Shown in pieces: positions 8,459 through 17,631 of a DNA stretch of 64,000 bases. Each line of letters begins with the position of its first letter. The first letter of the stretch is position 1. Source of the stretch: an uncultured Prevotella sp. (GTDB lineage Bacteria > Bacteroidota > Bacteroidia > Bacteroidales > Bacteroidaceae). Position numbers and translations under genes: made by a program. The notes beneath the pieces are model-generated. The model was not told where the DNA came from, searched no databases, and saw nothing but the letters and a program-made list of their open reading frames with translations. Where the stretch lies: NCBI GenBank assembly GCA_934254985.1, contig CAKQMS010000002.1, forward strand, positions 62,001 to 126,000, in the 5' to 3' direction.

Positions 8459-9886
8459 TCATTTATTGCTCTTTACTTTCAAGCTGCTAATCCATAAGCC
8501 AAAGAAAGTGAGCATGCCGTTGAGCATCAGTAGCTCATATCCGAAACGATAGTCGGTGTAGTTCTTGGTATACCAATCTATAATGAAGCATATCACAGGC
8601 GAAGCTACAGCGATATATGGTACAGCCTTGTCGCCAACACTACGCTTAGTGAGCAGAGCATAGGCAAAGAGACCGAGCAATGGACCATAGGTATATCCGC
8701 AAAGGGTATATATGGCATCGAGCACGCCTTGGCTGTTCACCATTTTGAAAAGCACCACAAACATAGCAAAGACAACAGCCATTACCAAGTGCACTCGCTT
8801 GCGCATCTTCTCATCATCCTTACGTTGGCAGATATCTACACAATAGCTTGTGGTGAGGGCTGTCAATGCGCTATCAGCACTTGAGAATGATGCTGCCACG
8901 ATACCTAAAGAGAACAACACCACTACTCCATTGCCCAACATTCCCGATGCAGCAAACATAGGTAGCAGGTCGTCGCCCGATGCTGGCATCTGCATATTGT
9001 ATTTACCAAGCAACATAAGTAGCAACACGCCGAGAGCTAAGAACAATAAGTTGGCAGGAACAAAGGCAAAGCCATAGCTACACATATCCTTCTTGGCATC
9101 AGAGAGCGATTTGCAGGTTAGGTTTTTCTGCATCATATCTTGATCTAAGCCTGTCATCACTATCACAATAAAGATACCGCTAAGGAATTGTTTCCAAAAG
9201 TTCTGCTTCGACATCCAATCGTCAAAAACAAATATCCTTGAATGACTGTCGTTGGCTATGGCTTTTATCGTTGATGCGGTATCTAAGCCAAGGGTGCCCA
9301 TCACATTATATATTATTAAGCCCAAGGCTGCAAACATACAGAGTGTTTGAAAGGCATCCGTCCAAACCAAGGTTTTTATTCCGCCTCGCCTTGTGTATAG
9401 CCAAATCAAAAATACCATTCCCGATGCAGTAACGGCAAAAGGTACATTCATATCGGCAAAGACAAAGCGATGGAGAATGAAGCATACCACATAGAATCTC
9501 GCTGCTGCTCCAGTCATCTTAGATAGCAAGAAGAAGCTTGCGCCAACCTTATACGACCGAGCGCCAAGTCGCTTATCAAGGAAGGAATATATGGTGGTGA
9601 GGTTGTGCTTATAGTAAACAGGCAGCAACACGAAAGCCACCACGAAATATCCTAATATAAAACCTAAGCAGGTCTGCATGTAGGTCATGTCGGCTTTGGC
9701 TACCATTCCCGGCACAGAAACAAAGGTGATACCAGAGATTGAAGCTCCTATCATTCCGAATGCCACCATATACCATGGTGAATGTCTATTGCCACGATAG
9801 AAGGTGTCGTTGTCTGCTTTGCGCGATGTAAGCCTACTCACCAGCATTAGCAAAGCGAAATAAGCAAGTATTGTCAGTAATATCAT
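8459..9886 (-). CDS. Sodium:solute symporter (SSF family)
   Basis: A 475-residue integral membrane protein with about 12-13 hydrophobic segments. Family features include the N-terminal YRGNRHSPWYMVAFGMIGAS segment followed by SGITFVSVPG, the RRGGIKTLVWTD motif near residue 165, and GIVAASFSSADSALTALTTS near residue 345. These match SSS/SSF transporters that couple Na+ to uptake of sugars, amino acids, or organic or sialic acids. The substrate cannot be predicted. It is monocistronic and convergent with trxB. Confidence 0.9.
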   Translation of the reverse strand: MILLTILAYFALLMLVSRLTSRKADNDTFYRGNRHSPWYMVAFGMIGASISGITFVSVPGMVAKADMTYMQTCLGFILGYFVVAFVLLPVYYKHNLTTIYSFLDKRLGARSYKVGASFFLLSKMTGAAARFYVVCFILHRFVFADMNVPFAVTASGMVFLIWLYTRRGGIKTLVWTDAFQTLCMFAALGLIIYNVMGTLGLDTASTIKAIANDSHSRIFVFDDWMSKQNFWKQFLSGIFIVIVMTGLDQDMMQKNLTCKSLSDAKKDMCSYGFAFVPANLLFLALGVLLLMLLGKYNMQMPASGDDLLPMFAASGMLGNGVVVLFSLGIVAASFSSADSALTALTTSYCVDICQRKDDEKMRKRVHLVMAVVFAMFVVLFKMVNSQGVLDAIYTLCGYTYGPLLGLFAYALLTKRSVGDKAVPYIAVASPVICFIIDWYTKNYTDYRFGYELLMLNGMLTFFGLWISSLKVKSNK

Positions 9887-9905
9887 ACGTTGGTTGTTTT
9901 TCCGT

Positions 9906-9914
9906 GCAAAGGTA
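9906..9914 (-). promoter_or_regulatory. -7 box for the symporter gene
   Basis: The minus strand reads TACCTTTGC, a full match to TAnnTTTGC, 20 bp upstream of the start codon. Confidence 0.65.
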
Positions 9915-9986
9915 GCGCTTTTTTATCCTTTTGGCTTGCTCTTATATAAAATAATGTCTATATTAGCAACATAAAAACAAAATCTA

Positions 9987-11099
9987 ATGGAAACAAACGA
10001 AGCAAAATACATATCAACAATAGGATGGAGAACAGAAACGAAACATTCTATGCTAAGAAGAATGGAGGAACACGACTACCATTCCTCGGGCATATATATG
10101 CTAACTCTCACCCTTTCAAATCGCTCGCTCCCACTATTAGGCAAACTACAATGGAGCCATAATCCAGATGGAGAGCAGCAAGCAATAATAATTCCTTCTG
10201 AATTAGGGAAGCTCGTAGAACGCGAATGGCGACTTATCGCCAACGACTATCCACAGATAGAGATTATACGCGTACAGCTCATGGAGGAACATCTGCATGC
10301 AATACTCTACATCAGGGCTGAGATTCCTTGCCATCTTGGAAATATTATAGGTAAAATCAAGAATAGATGCAACAAGCACTATTGGCAAGAGCTAACTCTG
10401 CAAGGACTATTAGGACCTAAAGGCGAGGATGCCCCACCGCCATTATTCTCTAAGAACTTTCAAGATACCGTATTATATGGTAAAGGGCAGCTGGAAGCTA
10501 TGATACGCTATGTCAGCGACAACCCTCTGCGCGCTCTTACAAAGAGAGAGAATCCGGAGATGTTTAAGGTGGTGCATTCGCTAACCGTAAACGGTACAAC
10601 ATTCGCAACCATAGGCAACAGATGGTTGCTAAATAAGCCTATTAGGATGCAGGTGAAATGCCATAACAACACATCCCCAGAAAACCAACTGCTAATATCG
10701 AAGCAAAAGGAATACTTCTTGATGCGAGGCACAAAGGGAGGAGTTGTGGTGAGTCCTTGCATTTCGGCGGGAGAAAGGGAGATAGCACGCGCTGCTCTTG
10801 ATGCCCACCAGCCGCTGATAGTGATACTCGAAAATGGCTTCGCTCCTTTATATAAGCCACCAGGTAAATACTTCACCGCTTGCGCTGAGGGTCTGCTCCT
10901 TATGCTCGCTCCTTGGCCCTACCACATGGAGAGGCGCACCATAACCCGCACCCAATGCCTACAGCTAAACACCATGGCTGCCAATGTAAGCACCGAGCCA
11001 TGGACAGAAGAAATGGAGGAAAAAATGAAAAGAGGAGAGGATATAGAGGAACCGGAGGCTGAAGCAGAAAACAAAGGGCAAAGAGAAAGCGAAAGCTGA
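9987..11099 (+). CDS. REP-associated tyrosine transposase-like (HUH/Y1) protein with C-terminal extension
   Basis: A 370-residue protein. Residues about 35-195 carry the Y1 (IS200/TnpA_REP) layout: an HUH pair in MEEHLHAILYI, a following helix LGNIIGKIKNRCNKHYWQ, and FQDTVLYGKGQLEAMIRYVS then DNPLRAL, where the Tyr of RYVSDNP is the expected nucleophile. Such enzymes nick and rejoin single-stranded DNA at REP hairpins. Residues about 195-345 are an extra domain with a strand/loop pattern (GGVVVSPCISAGEREIARAA, then PLIVILENGFAPLYKPPG) loosely reminiscent of DprA/LOG-type Rossmann segments. That resemblance is weak. The last 35 residues are charged and low-complexity and run into a purine-rich tract. 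A hairpin-bearing inverted repeat follows immediately. Confidence 0.78.
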   Translation: METNEAKYISTIGWRTETKHSMLRRMEEHDYHSSGIYMLTLTLSNRSLPLLGKLQWSHNPDGEQQAIIIPSELGKLVEREWRLIANDYPQIEIIRVQLMEEHLHAILYIRAEIPCHLGNIIGKIKNRCNKHYWQELTLQGLLGPKGEDAPPPLFSKNFQDTVLYGKGQLEAMIRYVSDNPLRALTKRENPEMFKVVHSLTVNGTTFATIGNRWLLNKPIRMQVKCHNNTSPENQLLISKQKEYFLMRGTKGGVVVSPCISAGEREIARAALDAHQPLIVILENGFAPLYKPPGKYFTACAEGLLLMLAPWPYHMERRTITRTQCLQLNTMAANVSTEPWTEEMEEKMKRGEDIEEPEAEAENKGQRESES

Positions 11100-11397
11100 A
11101 AGCAAAAAAAGCGGAAACTGAAAGCAAAAGCAGGAAACAGAAAGCAAAAGAAAGCAAAGAAAGCGACGCTGCCAAGCAGCGCCGAACCCAACCCCAAGGA
11201 GAAAACAAAAAGAGAGAAGAAGGAAGAAAAGAGGGAAAGAAAGGAGAGAAAGAGGAAAAGAAAAAGAGAAAGAATGGGAAAAAGAAACAGGGAAAGCTTG
11301 CGCCTTGGGGTTGGGTTCGGTGCAGCTCGGCTGCACCGCTTAACCTTAAGCTTGAGCCACCCAAGCCCACCCAAGCCTTCTCTTTTCCTTCTTTCCC
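11100..11397. other. Purine-rich intergenic tract with no gene
   Basis: On the plus strand this stretch is almost all A and G from 11100 to about 11300, with GAAAGCAAAAG and GAGAAAGA motifs recurring. Long open frames on the minus strand translate only to Phe/Leu/Ser runs and are composition artefacts. The tract is embedded in the inverted-repeat structure described separately. Confidence 0.7.
11167..11337. repeat. Mirrored REP-like element (BIME-like) downstream of the HUH gene
   Basis: Order on the plus strand: hairpin CGCTGC-CAA-GCAGCG (11167-11181); CCGAACCCAACCCCAAGG (11182-11199); about 103 bp of purine-rich DNA; the exact reverse complement CCTTGGGGTTGGGTTCGG (11303-11320); hairpin GGTGCAGC-TCG-GCTGCACC (11319-11337). 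Each 18 bp arm abuts a GC-rich hairpin on its outer side. This is the layout of two REP units in opposite orientation next to a RAYT gene. Confidence 0.7.
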
Positions 11398-14300
11398 CTA
11401 CCCTTTATCTATAGCTCGCAATATATTCACCGCCTCGGCAACCTTAGCTACATTCTTTACATGCAGCAGGCGGCGACCGCGAACCTCCTTGAGTTCGCAA
11501 CGGCGAAGGTTTGCTGTGGCATAGTTTATGAACTTATCAAAGAGCTGGCTTTGGAAGAACGGGCTGTCGTTATTGGAAACGAACTGCATGTTCATCATAC
11601 CTTGCTTGAGGATTATCTTCTCAACACCGAGGCGCTTGCCAAGCCTACGCAGCAGTACCACCTGCATAAGCTCCTCACCCTCAGCAGGCACAGGACCGAA
11701 GCGGTCTATCAATCGCTGACGGTATACATCAAGGTCGCGGTCTTCTACTATGTTATCAAGCTCACGATATAGAAGCATACGCTCCGAGCTACCAGGAACA
11801 TAGGTATCAGGGAAATACATCTCCAAGTCGCTCTCTATAGCGCAATCTTCTACGAAATCTTCGCCTGTGAACACCTTACCTTGCGCCATTTCCTCAGCAT
11901 ATAGATCTTGGAACTCATCATTCTTGAGCTCAGTAACGGCTTGGTTAAGTATCTTTTGGTATGTTTCATATCCAAGGTCTTCCATAAAGCCACTCTGCTC
12001 AGCACCTAACAGGTTGCCAGCACCGCGAATATCGAGGTCTTGCATGGCAAGATTGAAACCGCTACCAAGGTCGGAGAATGTCTCTAAAGCCTCCAATCGT
12101 CTGCGTGCCTCAGGCGAGAGCACACTCTTAGGCGGAGCAAGCAGATAACAGAAAGCCTTGCGGTTGCCACGTCCCACACGTCCACGCATCTGATGAAGGT
12201 CAGACAATCCGAAGCGATGAGCATCATTGATAATTATGGTGTTAGCATTTGGTATGTCGATACCATTCTCTACGATGGTAGTAGATAGCAACACATCGAA
12301 ATCATGATTTACGAAACCAAGGATTATCTTCTCCAGTTCCTCTGGCGACATCTGACCATGTCCAATAGCAACACGGCAATCGGGTACATACTTCATTATC
12401 AGCTTCTCTATCTCTGTAAGCTGTGCTATGCGATCGTTGACAAAGAAAACCTGACCATTGCGACTCATCTCGAAGTTTATAGCGTCCGCTATCACCTCAT
12501 GGTTGTAAGAAGCCAGCTGAGTAGAGATAGGATGACGGTTTGGAGGTGGAGTGCGCATGATACTCATATCTCGAGCACCCATCAACGAGAACTGCAGAGT
12601 ACGAGGAATTGGTGTTGCCGACATGGTGAGAGTATCGACGTTAGTCTTCAGTTTGCGCAGTTTCTCCTTTGTAGAAACACCAAATTTCTGCTCCTCATCG
12701 ATGATGAGAAGTCCCAGGTCGTGCCATTTCACATTCTTTCCTATCAGCTTATGCGTACCCACAAGGATATCTATGCGTCCCTGCTCCAGGTCTTCAAGCA
12801 CTTGCTTTGTCTGCTTTGCTGTGCGAGCTCGCGACAGATAGTCTACACGCACAGGGAAATCACGCAGACGGTCGCGGAAGTTCTGATAGTGTTGTAATGC
12901 CAACACCGTTGTAGGCACCAATACCGCCACCTGCTTAGAATCGCAAGCAGCCTTAAAGGCAGCACGTATCGCCACCTCGGTCTTGCCAAAGCCTACATCA
13001 CCACACACAAGCCTATCCATAGGTGCAGCCTTCTCCATGTCAGCCTTCACATCCTGTGTAGCCTTAAGCTGGTCGGGAGTATCCTCATAGAGGAAGCTTG
13101 CCTCAAGCTCATGTTGCATAAAGCTATCAGCACTATAAGCGAAGCCCTTTTCGTGTCGGCGCTTAGCATATAGCTTTATCAAGTCGCGTGCGATATCCTT
13201 GATACGCTTCTTTGCCTTCTGCTTTAAGCGCTCCCAAGCACCAGTGCCGAGAGTGCTAAGACGAGGAGGTTCGCCAGTATCGCTACGTCGATATTTCGAT
13301 ATCTTATAAAGAGAGTGGATAGAGACATCCACCTTATCATTATTCTGATATATGATACGTATCACCTCTTGGTATCCATCGCCCGATGGTACCCTTACCA
13401 ATCCACCAAACTTACCCACGCCAAGGTCTACATGCACAATGAAGTCGCCAGGTTCCATTTCTTGTAGTTCCTTCATAGTCAGCGCCATCTTGCCTGCACG
13501 TGCCGAGTCGCTCTTTAGGCTATACTTATGGAAACGGTCGAATATCTGATGATCGGTAAAGAAACAGATACGCAGAGTATTATCAACAAAACCTTCGTGG
13601 AGAGTAGAGTCGACAGGCTCGAAGTCGATAGACGAGCGTTGCTGATTATGCGAAGAGCGCTCTATATCGCCACCCATATCGTCGAAGATATCACGAAGTC
13701 GCTGTTGCTGCTTCTTGCTATCTGCGAGGATGAATATCTTGAAACCAACCTCAGTATACTGAGTGAAGGTTTGGCGAAGCATCTCAAAATTCTTATGAAA
13801 CAAAGGTTGTGGTGAAGTATTGAAGACTATCTTTGCCTGCACATCCTTGGTGTCGTCAACCGATGTTGATAATGTAACCCTTTTCAGTCCTGCCACCGAT
13901 TCCACGAAAGCCGAAGCACTAAGTAGCGACAATTGCTTATTCATCTCGCGCATTATCTCCTGCTGTTCCATCTCTGTGGCTGCAGCCAGTCGGTCGGTAT
14001 ATGCCTGTTGCGAGAATCCCTCGTTCCATATACGCTCTATTGTATCGCGAATATACAGCAAATCCTTTACCACCAACAGCGCATCCTTTGGCATATATTC
14101 CGTGAATGGTATCTTCTCGGTATCAACCTTTGACAGCTCTGGCACGATCTCTATCTTCTGCTTTTGTTCCTTAGATAGCTGATCTTGCACATCGAAGGTA
14201 CGGATGGTATCAATCTCATCACCAAAGAAGTCGATACGGTAAGGATATTCGCAAGAATAGGAATAAACATCGATGATGCTACCACGCACAGCAAACTGCC

Positions 14301-14823
14301 CAGGCTCGTATACATAGTCTACCTCAGCAAAGCCAAAGTCGCGAAGTGAATGTACGATATTTGTTATTCCTACTTCCTGACCAACGCTAAGAGTTATCAT
14401 TCTCTCGTCGACAACCTTTCTACGGGCAACAAGCTCCGACAAAGCTTCAGGACAAGTAACGATATATGCATTATCGCCTGACGACAAGCGAGCAAGCACC
14501 TCGGTACGCAATATCTCGTTGGCAGCATCTCGTTGTCCGTATTTCACCGCCCTTTTATACGACGATGGGAAGAACAAAACCTTTTGCTGTCCCAACATCT
14601 GCGCCATATCGTTGTAGAAATATCCAGCCTCGTCGGCATCATTTAATACAAAGAGTACTGTTCGATTCAAGCGTTCGAACAATGATGCAAAGAATACAGG
14701 GGCTGCCGAAGCCACCAGTCCCTGAGCAGATATGTTGCCTATCTTCTTGTCGGCAACAAGTTTAAGAAAAGCGGCACTCTGAGGCAATTTACCATAGAGT
14801 GCCGCCATATCGTTTATATTCAT
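11398..14823 (-). CDS. mfd: Transcription-repair coupling factor
   Basis: A 1141-residue SF2 translocase that removes stalled RNA polymerase and recruits UvrA. The N-terminal UvrB-like domains include YEPGQFAVRGSIIDVYSYSC. The polymerase-interaction domain has GDFIVHVDLGVGKFGGL. The motor has Walker A GDVGFGKTEVA (near residue 610), motif II DEEQKFG (near 710), and the QMRGRVGRG motif. A TRCF C-terminal domain follows. The DEEQ box is the usual Mfd form. Length is normal. It appears to be transcribed alone. Confidence 0.97.
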   Translation of the reverse strand: MNINDMAALYGKLPQSAAFLKLVADKKIGNISAQGLVASAAPVFFASLFERLNRTVLFVLNDADEAGYFYNDMAQMLGQQKVLFFPSSYKRAVKYGQRDAANEILRTEVLARLSSGDNAYIVTCPEALSELVARRKVVDERMITLSVGQEVGITNIVHSLRDFGFAEVDYVYEPGQFAVRGSIIDVYSYSCEYPYRIDFFGDEIDTIRTFDVQDQLSKEQKQKIEIVPELSKVDTEKIPFTEYMPKDALLVVKDLLYIRDTIERIWNEGFSQQAYTDRLAAATEMEQQEIMREMNKQLSLLSASAFVESVAGLKRVTLSTSVDDTKDVQAKIVFNTSPQPLFHKNFEMLRQTFTQYTEVGFKIFILADSKKQQQRLRDIFDDMGGDIERSSHNQQRSSIDFEPVDSTLHEGFVDNTLRICFFTDHQIFDRFHKYSLKSDSARAGKMALTMKELQEMEPGDFIVHVDLGVGKFGGLVRVPSGDGYQEVIRIIYQNNDKVDVSIHSLYKISKYRRSDTGEPPRLSTLGTGAWERLKQKAKKRIKDIARDLIKLYAKRRHEKGFAYSADSFMQHELEASFLYEDTPDQLKATQDVKADMEKAAPMDRLVCGDVGFGKTEVAIRAAFKAACDSKQVAVLVPTTVLALQHYQNFRDRLRDFPVRVDYLSRARTAKQTKQVLEDLEQGRIDILVGTHKLIGKNVKWHDLGLLIIDEEQKFGVSTKEKLRKLKTNVDTLTMSATPIPRTLQFSLMGARDMSIMRTPPPNRHPISTQLASYNHEVIADAINFEMSRNGQVFFVNDRIAQLTEIEKLIMKYVPDCRVAIGHGQMSPEELEKIILGFVNHDFDVLLSTTIVENGIDIPNANTIIINDAHRFGLSDLHQMRGRVGRGNRKAFCYLLAPPKSVLSPEARRRLEALETFSDLGSGFNLAMQDLDIRGAGNLLGAEQSGFMEDLGYETYQKILNQAVTELKNDEFQDLYAEEMAQGKVFTGEDFVEDCAIESDLEMYFPDTYVPGSSERMLLYRELDNIVEDRDLDVYRQRLIDRFGPVPAEGEELMQVVLLRRLGKRLGVEKIILKQGMMNMQFVSNNDSPFFQSQLFDKFINYATANLRRCELKEVRGRRLLHVKNVAKVAEAVNILRAIDKG

Positions 14824-14867
14824 ATTTTCATAAGAAGTTATGGAGTCAACTTCCTAAAAGCCTTTTA

Positions 14868-15617
14868 TTATGCAGGCAATTTAGGATACTTGCGGAACCA
14901 TCCATCCCAGCGAAGTCGCATCACTCCGAAGAATGCTTCACCAAAGATACCACCACTCATCTTGCTTACGCCTTCACGACGGTTGACGAATATCACAGGC
15001 ACCTCCTTTATCTTAAAGCCTATCTTATAAGCAGTAAACTTCATCTCAATCTGGAAGCCATAGCCCTTGAAGCGAACCTGATCCAAAGGTATTGTTTCAA
15101 GCACACGACGCTTATAGCACTTAAATCCTGCTGTGGTATCGTGAACCTTGAAGCCTGTGACAAGGCGTACATACTGCGAAGCAAAATAGCTCATCAGCAC
15201 ACGACCGATAGGCCAGTTTACAACATTCACACCACTCACATATCGGCTACCGATAGCTACATCGTAGCCTTCGTCGTGGCATGCAGCATACAGACGTGGC
15301 AAGTCGTTAGGATCATGACTAAAGTCGGCATCCATCTCAAAGATATATTCATATCCATGTTCCAAAGCCCACTTAAAGCCTGTGATATATGCTGTGCCAA
15401 GTCCGAGCTTGCCCTTTCTGTGAAGACAGAACAAGCTACCCTTGAATTCTTTCTCTATAAGTTCCTCTACCTTGTCGCCAGTATGGTCAGGACTACCATC
15501 ATCAATGACAAGGATATGAAAACTCTTCTCTAACCCGAAGACGGCACGAATAATCTTTTCGATATTCTCCATCTCGTTGTAGGTTGGTATAATAACTATA
15601 GAATCACTTTCTCGCAT
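14868..15617 (-). CDS. Family 2 glycosyltransferase, polyprenol monophosphomannose synthase-like
   Basis: About 249 residues. The start is placed at the ATG of MRESDSIVIIPTYNE, because the longer frame would need a TTG inside the promoter box. A GT-A fold is shown by VIDDGSPDHTG and the metal-binding EMDADFSHDPNDL. The C-terminal part GFQIEMKFTAYKIGFKIKEV matches DPM1-like transferases, which move mannose or another sugar from a nucleotide donor to a lipid phosphate on the cytoplasmic face. There are no extra transmembrane segments. It lies 73 bp downstream of plsC but has its own -7 box at 15638-15646. Confidence 0.88.
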   Translation of the reverse strand: MRESDSIVIIPTYNEMENIEKIIRAVFGLEKSFHILVIDDGSPDHTGDKVEELIEKEFKGSLFCLHRKGKLGLGTAYITGFKWALEHGYEYIFEMDADFSHDPNDLPRLYAACHDEGYDVAIGSRYVSGVNVVNWPIGRVLMSYFASQYVRLVTGFKVHDTTAGFKCYKRRVLETIPLDQVRFKGYGFQIEMKFTAYKIGFKIKEVPVIFVNRREGVSKMSGGIFGEAFFGVMRLRWDGWFRKYPKLPA

Positions 15618-15637
15618 GATCGGTTTGTTAGTTTTTT

Positions 15638-15646
15638 GCAAATGTA
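15638..15646 (-). promoter_or_regulatory. -7 box for the glycosyltransferase gene
   Basis: The minus strand reads TACATTTGC, a full match to TAnnTTTGC, 21 bp upstream of the ATG at 15617. This supports the shorter start for the glycosyltransferase. Confidence 0.65.
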
Positions 15647-15690
15647 CATAAAATATATAATACCTCCAAGCATTTTTATGCTTTATTATA

Positions 15691-16449
15691 TTACTGGTCT
15701 GGGTTTTCTACAAAGCCTTGATATTTTTCTTCTATTGCCGACATCACAGCCTCGTAGCTCTTCTGCTCAACGTTGGCTACATTGTCCTTGCCCTGACCAA
15801 TAGGGTATATAGGTTCGTGGATAGTCAATGAAAGTGGTGACCAAGTGACCCAATGCATATCACGCATACGTGGCATCACATCGAATGAGCCATTGATGGT
15901 TAATGGCACCACAGGCAACTGCAACTCGTCGGCAAGCATAAATGCACCACGCTTGAATACTCCCATGTGACCAGTAAAGGTACGTGCGCCTTCCGGGAAC
16001 ACCACCAACGACATACCACCCTGCAAGGTTTTTCGTGCCTTGTCGTAGGTTTCCTTAATCTTTCTTGGTCCGCGTTTGTCAACAAATATCTGATGTGAAT
16101 ATTCGCAAGCAATGCCTATGAAAGGAACTTTTCTAAGCTGATGCTTCATCATCCATTTGAAGTTACGGTTCAAGAAACCATAAATCAAGAATATATCGAA
16201 AGCTCCCTGATGGTTGCTCACAAAGACATACGATTGTCCTGGCTTAAGATTCTCGCGTCCCTTCACGGTTACTGGCAAAAGAAACAGACGCACGGTTAAC
16301 CACGACCATAGCTTGCCTGGATAATATCCCCAGAAATGTCCGTTGCCTATAATGCTTCCTACAACAGTAAACAGCGACACCAATATTGATGCCAACAAGA
16401 ATAGCGGCAATGCCACTACAAGCTGATAAAGTCGATATAAGTATTTCAT
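15691..16449 (-). CDS. plsC: 1-acyl-sn-glycerol-3-phosphate acyltransferase
   Basis: A 252-residue acyltransferase that adds the second acyl chain to lysophosphatidate at the inner membrane. The N-terminal hydrophobic segment VVALPLFLLASILVSLFTVV anchors it. The catalytic HX4D motif is NHQGAFD and the substrate-binding motif is VFPEGAR, both in the correct order. It sits 12 bp after the metallophosphoesterase gene and is probably the last gene of the pyrC operon. Confidence 0.93.
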   Translation of the reverse strand: MKYLYRLYQLVVALPLFLLASILVSLFTVVGSIIGNGHFWGYYPGKLWSWLTVRLFLLPVTVKGRENLKPGQSYVFVSNHQGAFDIFLIYGFLNRNFKWMMKHQLRKVPFIGIACEYSHQIFVDKRGPRKIKETYDKARKTLQGGMSLVVFPEGARTFTGHMGVFKRGAFMLADELQLPVVPLTINGSFDVMPRMRDMHWVTWSPLSLTIHEPIYPIGQGKDNVANVEQKSYEAVMSAIEEKYQGFVENPDQ

Positions 16450-16461
16450 GTTTTAAGGTTT

Positions 16462-17631
16462 TTATTTCGTTTTATGTAATGTTATTACTGCAATCTCGGC
16501 AGTAGCACCGAATCGCATTGCCACCACACCTCCAAGTCCAGATGTTACATATAGTTGCTGTCGACCTTGGTTGTATAGTCCATAGTCGTTGTGAGCTGTG
16601 AGCTGAGTGAAGCGTAGTCCGAAGACAGAAACCTGACCGGCATGAGTATGTCCGCTTAATGTCAACTGCACCCTACCATCTGGCACAATTTTCTCTTGCC
16701 ACACATTAGGGTCGTGCTGTAGCATCACTATGAATGCACCTTTGCCTACACCATGCAAACTCTTCTCCAAGTCAGCAAGCTTTGGCGAAGGTTTACGTCC
16801 TCCATTCTCTTCGCCTGCTATCACCAGCGAGTCGGCATTTCGCCTTATCACACGATTATCGTTTCTCAACACCGTCCATCCCATTTGCTGCTCTCTGTCT
16901 ACAGTAGCCTTGATGTTGGCTTTCTTAACATCATCGGTAGCATCGATATATATACTGTAGTCGTGATTTCCCAACACAGAGTATACGCCATCTTTGGCTT
17001 TCACCTTGCTGAGCAATGGCATCACAGGAAGCAATTCATCTGGTTGCATATTCTGAATATCGCCTGTAAACACCACCATATCAGCCTTTTGAGCATTTAT
17101 ACTATCTATATCTCGCTGCAATATAGACTTCTTATCATACTGAAAGCTACCCACATGTGCATCGGAGAAATGCACTATGCGATAGCCATCGAAGGCTTCG
17201 GGCAAATCATCGAAATACAAATCGAGATGCTTAACCTCCAACTTACCAAAGCCTACTATGAAACCATACATTATTATATATATGGCACCTGCGGCAAATG
17301 GCAACCAGATGATATTACCATAATTGCGACGACGATGGGTATATCTGCATACCAGACAGCCAATACCAGAGCATAATGCAAACAGCATCTTTGGCATCAC
17401 CACCAAACCCACAAGCATCATGTAGACATTGATGAACATCATCTCGTCGGGCACGAAGTTGCGTGTGGATGCTATTGCAATGCTGTATGCCACCATCAAT
17501 ACCGAGGGCAACCACCAAAGTAACCTACGCCACCATGTATAGCCTTTGTAGTGTCGCCAATAGTGCATATCGATATAGATATCGGGCAACACTATAGCCA
17601 ACAATATTGGTATTATGATACGTGCAATCAT
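16462..17631 (-). CDS. Membrane-anchored metallophosphoesterase (YaeI-like)
   Basis: 389 residues. Four hydrophobic segments fill the first about 135 residues. A calcineurin-like phosphoesterase domain follows with all metal-site blocks: HFSDAHVGSF, FTGDIQN, LGNHDY and LSGHTHAGQ. Membrane-linked members of this family hydrolyse phosphodiesters such as UDP-diacylglucosamine-type lipids, but the substrate here is not known. The start codon overlaps the stop region of the preceding gene by one base, which indicates translational coupling. Confidence 0.88.
   Translation of the reverse strand: MIARIIIPILLAIVLPDIYIDMHYWRHYKGYTWWRRLLWWLPSVLMVAYSIAIASTRNFVPDEMMFINVYMMLVGLVVMPKMLFALCSGIGCLVCRYTHRRRNYGNIIWLPFAAGAIYIIMYGFIVGFGKLEVKHLDLYFDDLPEAFDGYRIVHFSDAHVGSFQYDKKSILQRDIDSINAQKADMVVFTGDIQNMQPDELLPVMPLLSKVKAKDGVYSVLGNHDYSIYIDATDDVKKANIKATVDREQQMGWTVLRNDNRVIRRNADSLVIAGEENGGRKPSPKLADLEKSLHGVGKGAFIVMLQHDPNVWQEKIVPDGRVQLTLSGHTHAGQVSVFGLRFTQLTAHNDYGLYNQGRQQLYVTSGLGGVVAMRFGATAEIAVITLHKTK

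Noticed and set aside
10900..11374. Overlapping minus-strand open frames encoding Phe/Leu/Ser-rich proteins
   Set aside because: They arise from the purine-rich plus-strand tract and lie antisense to the HUH gene. They have no family pattern and no promoter.
9987..11397. Complete IS200/IS605 insertion sequence
   Set aside because: There is no tnpB/iscB partner, and the inverted repeat lies on one side of the gene only. A RAYT-REP pair explains it better.
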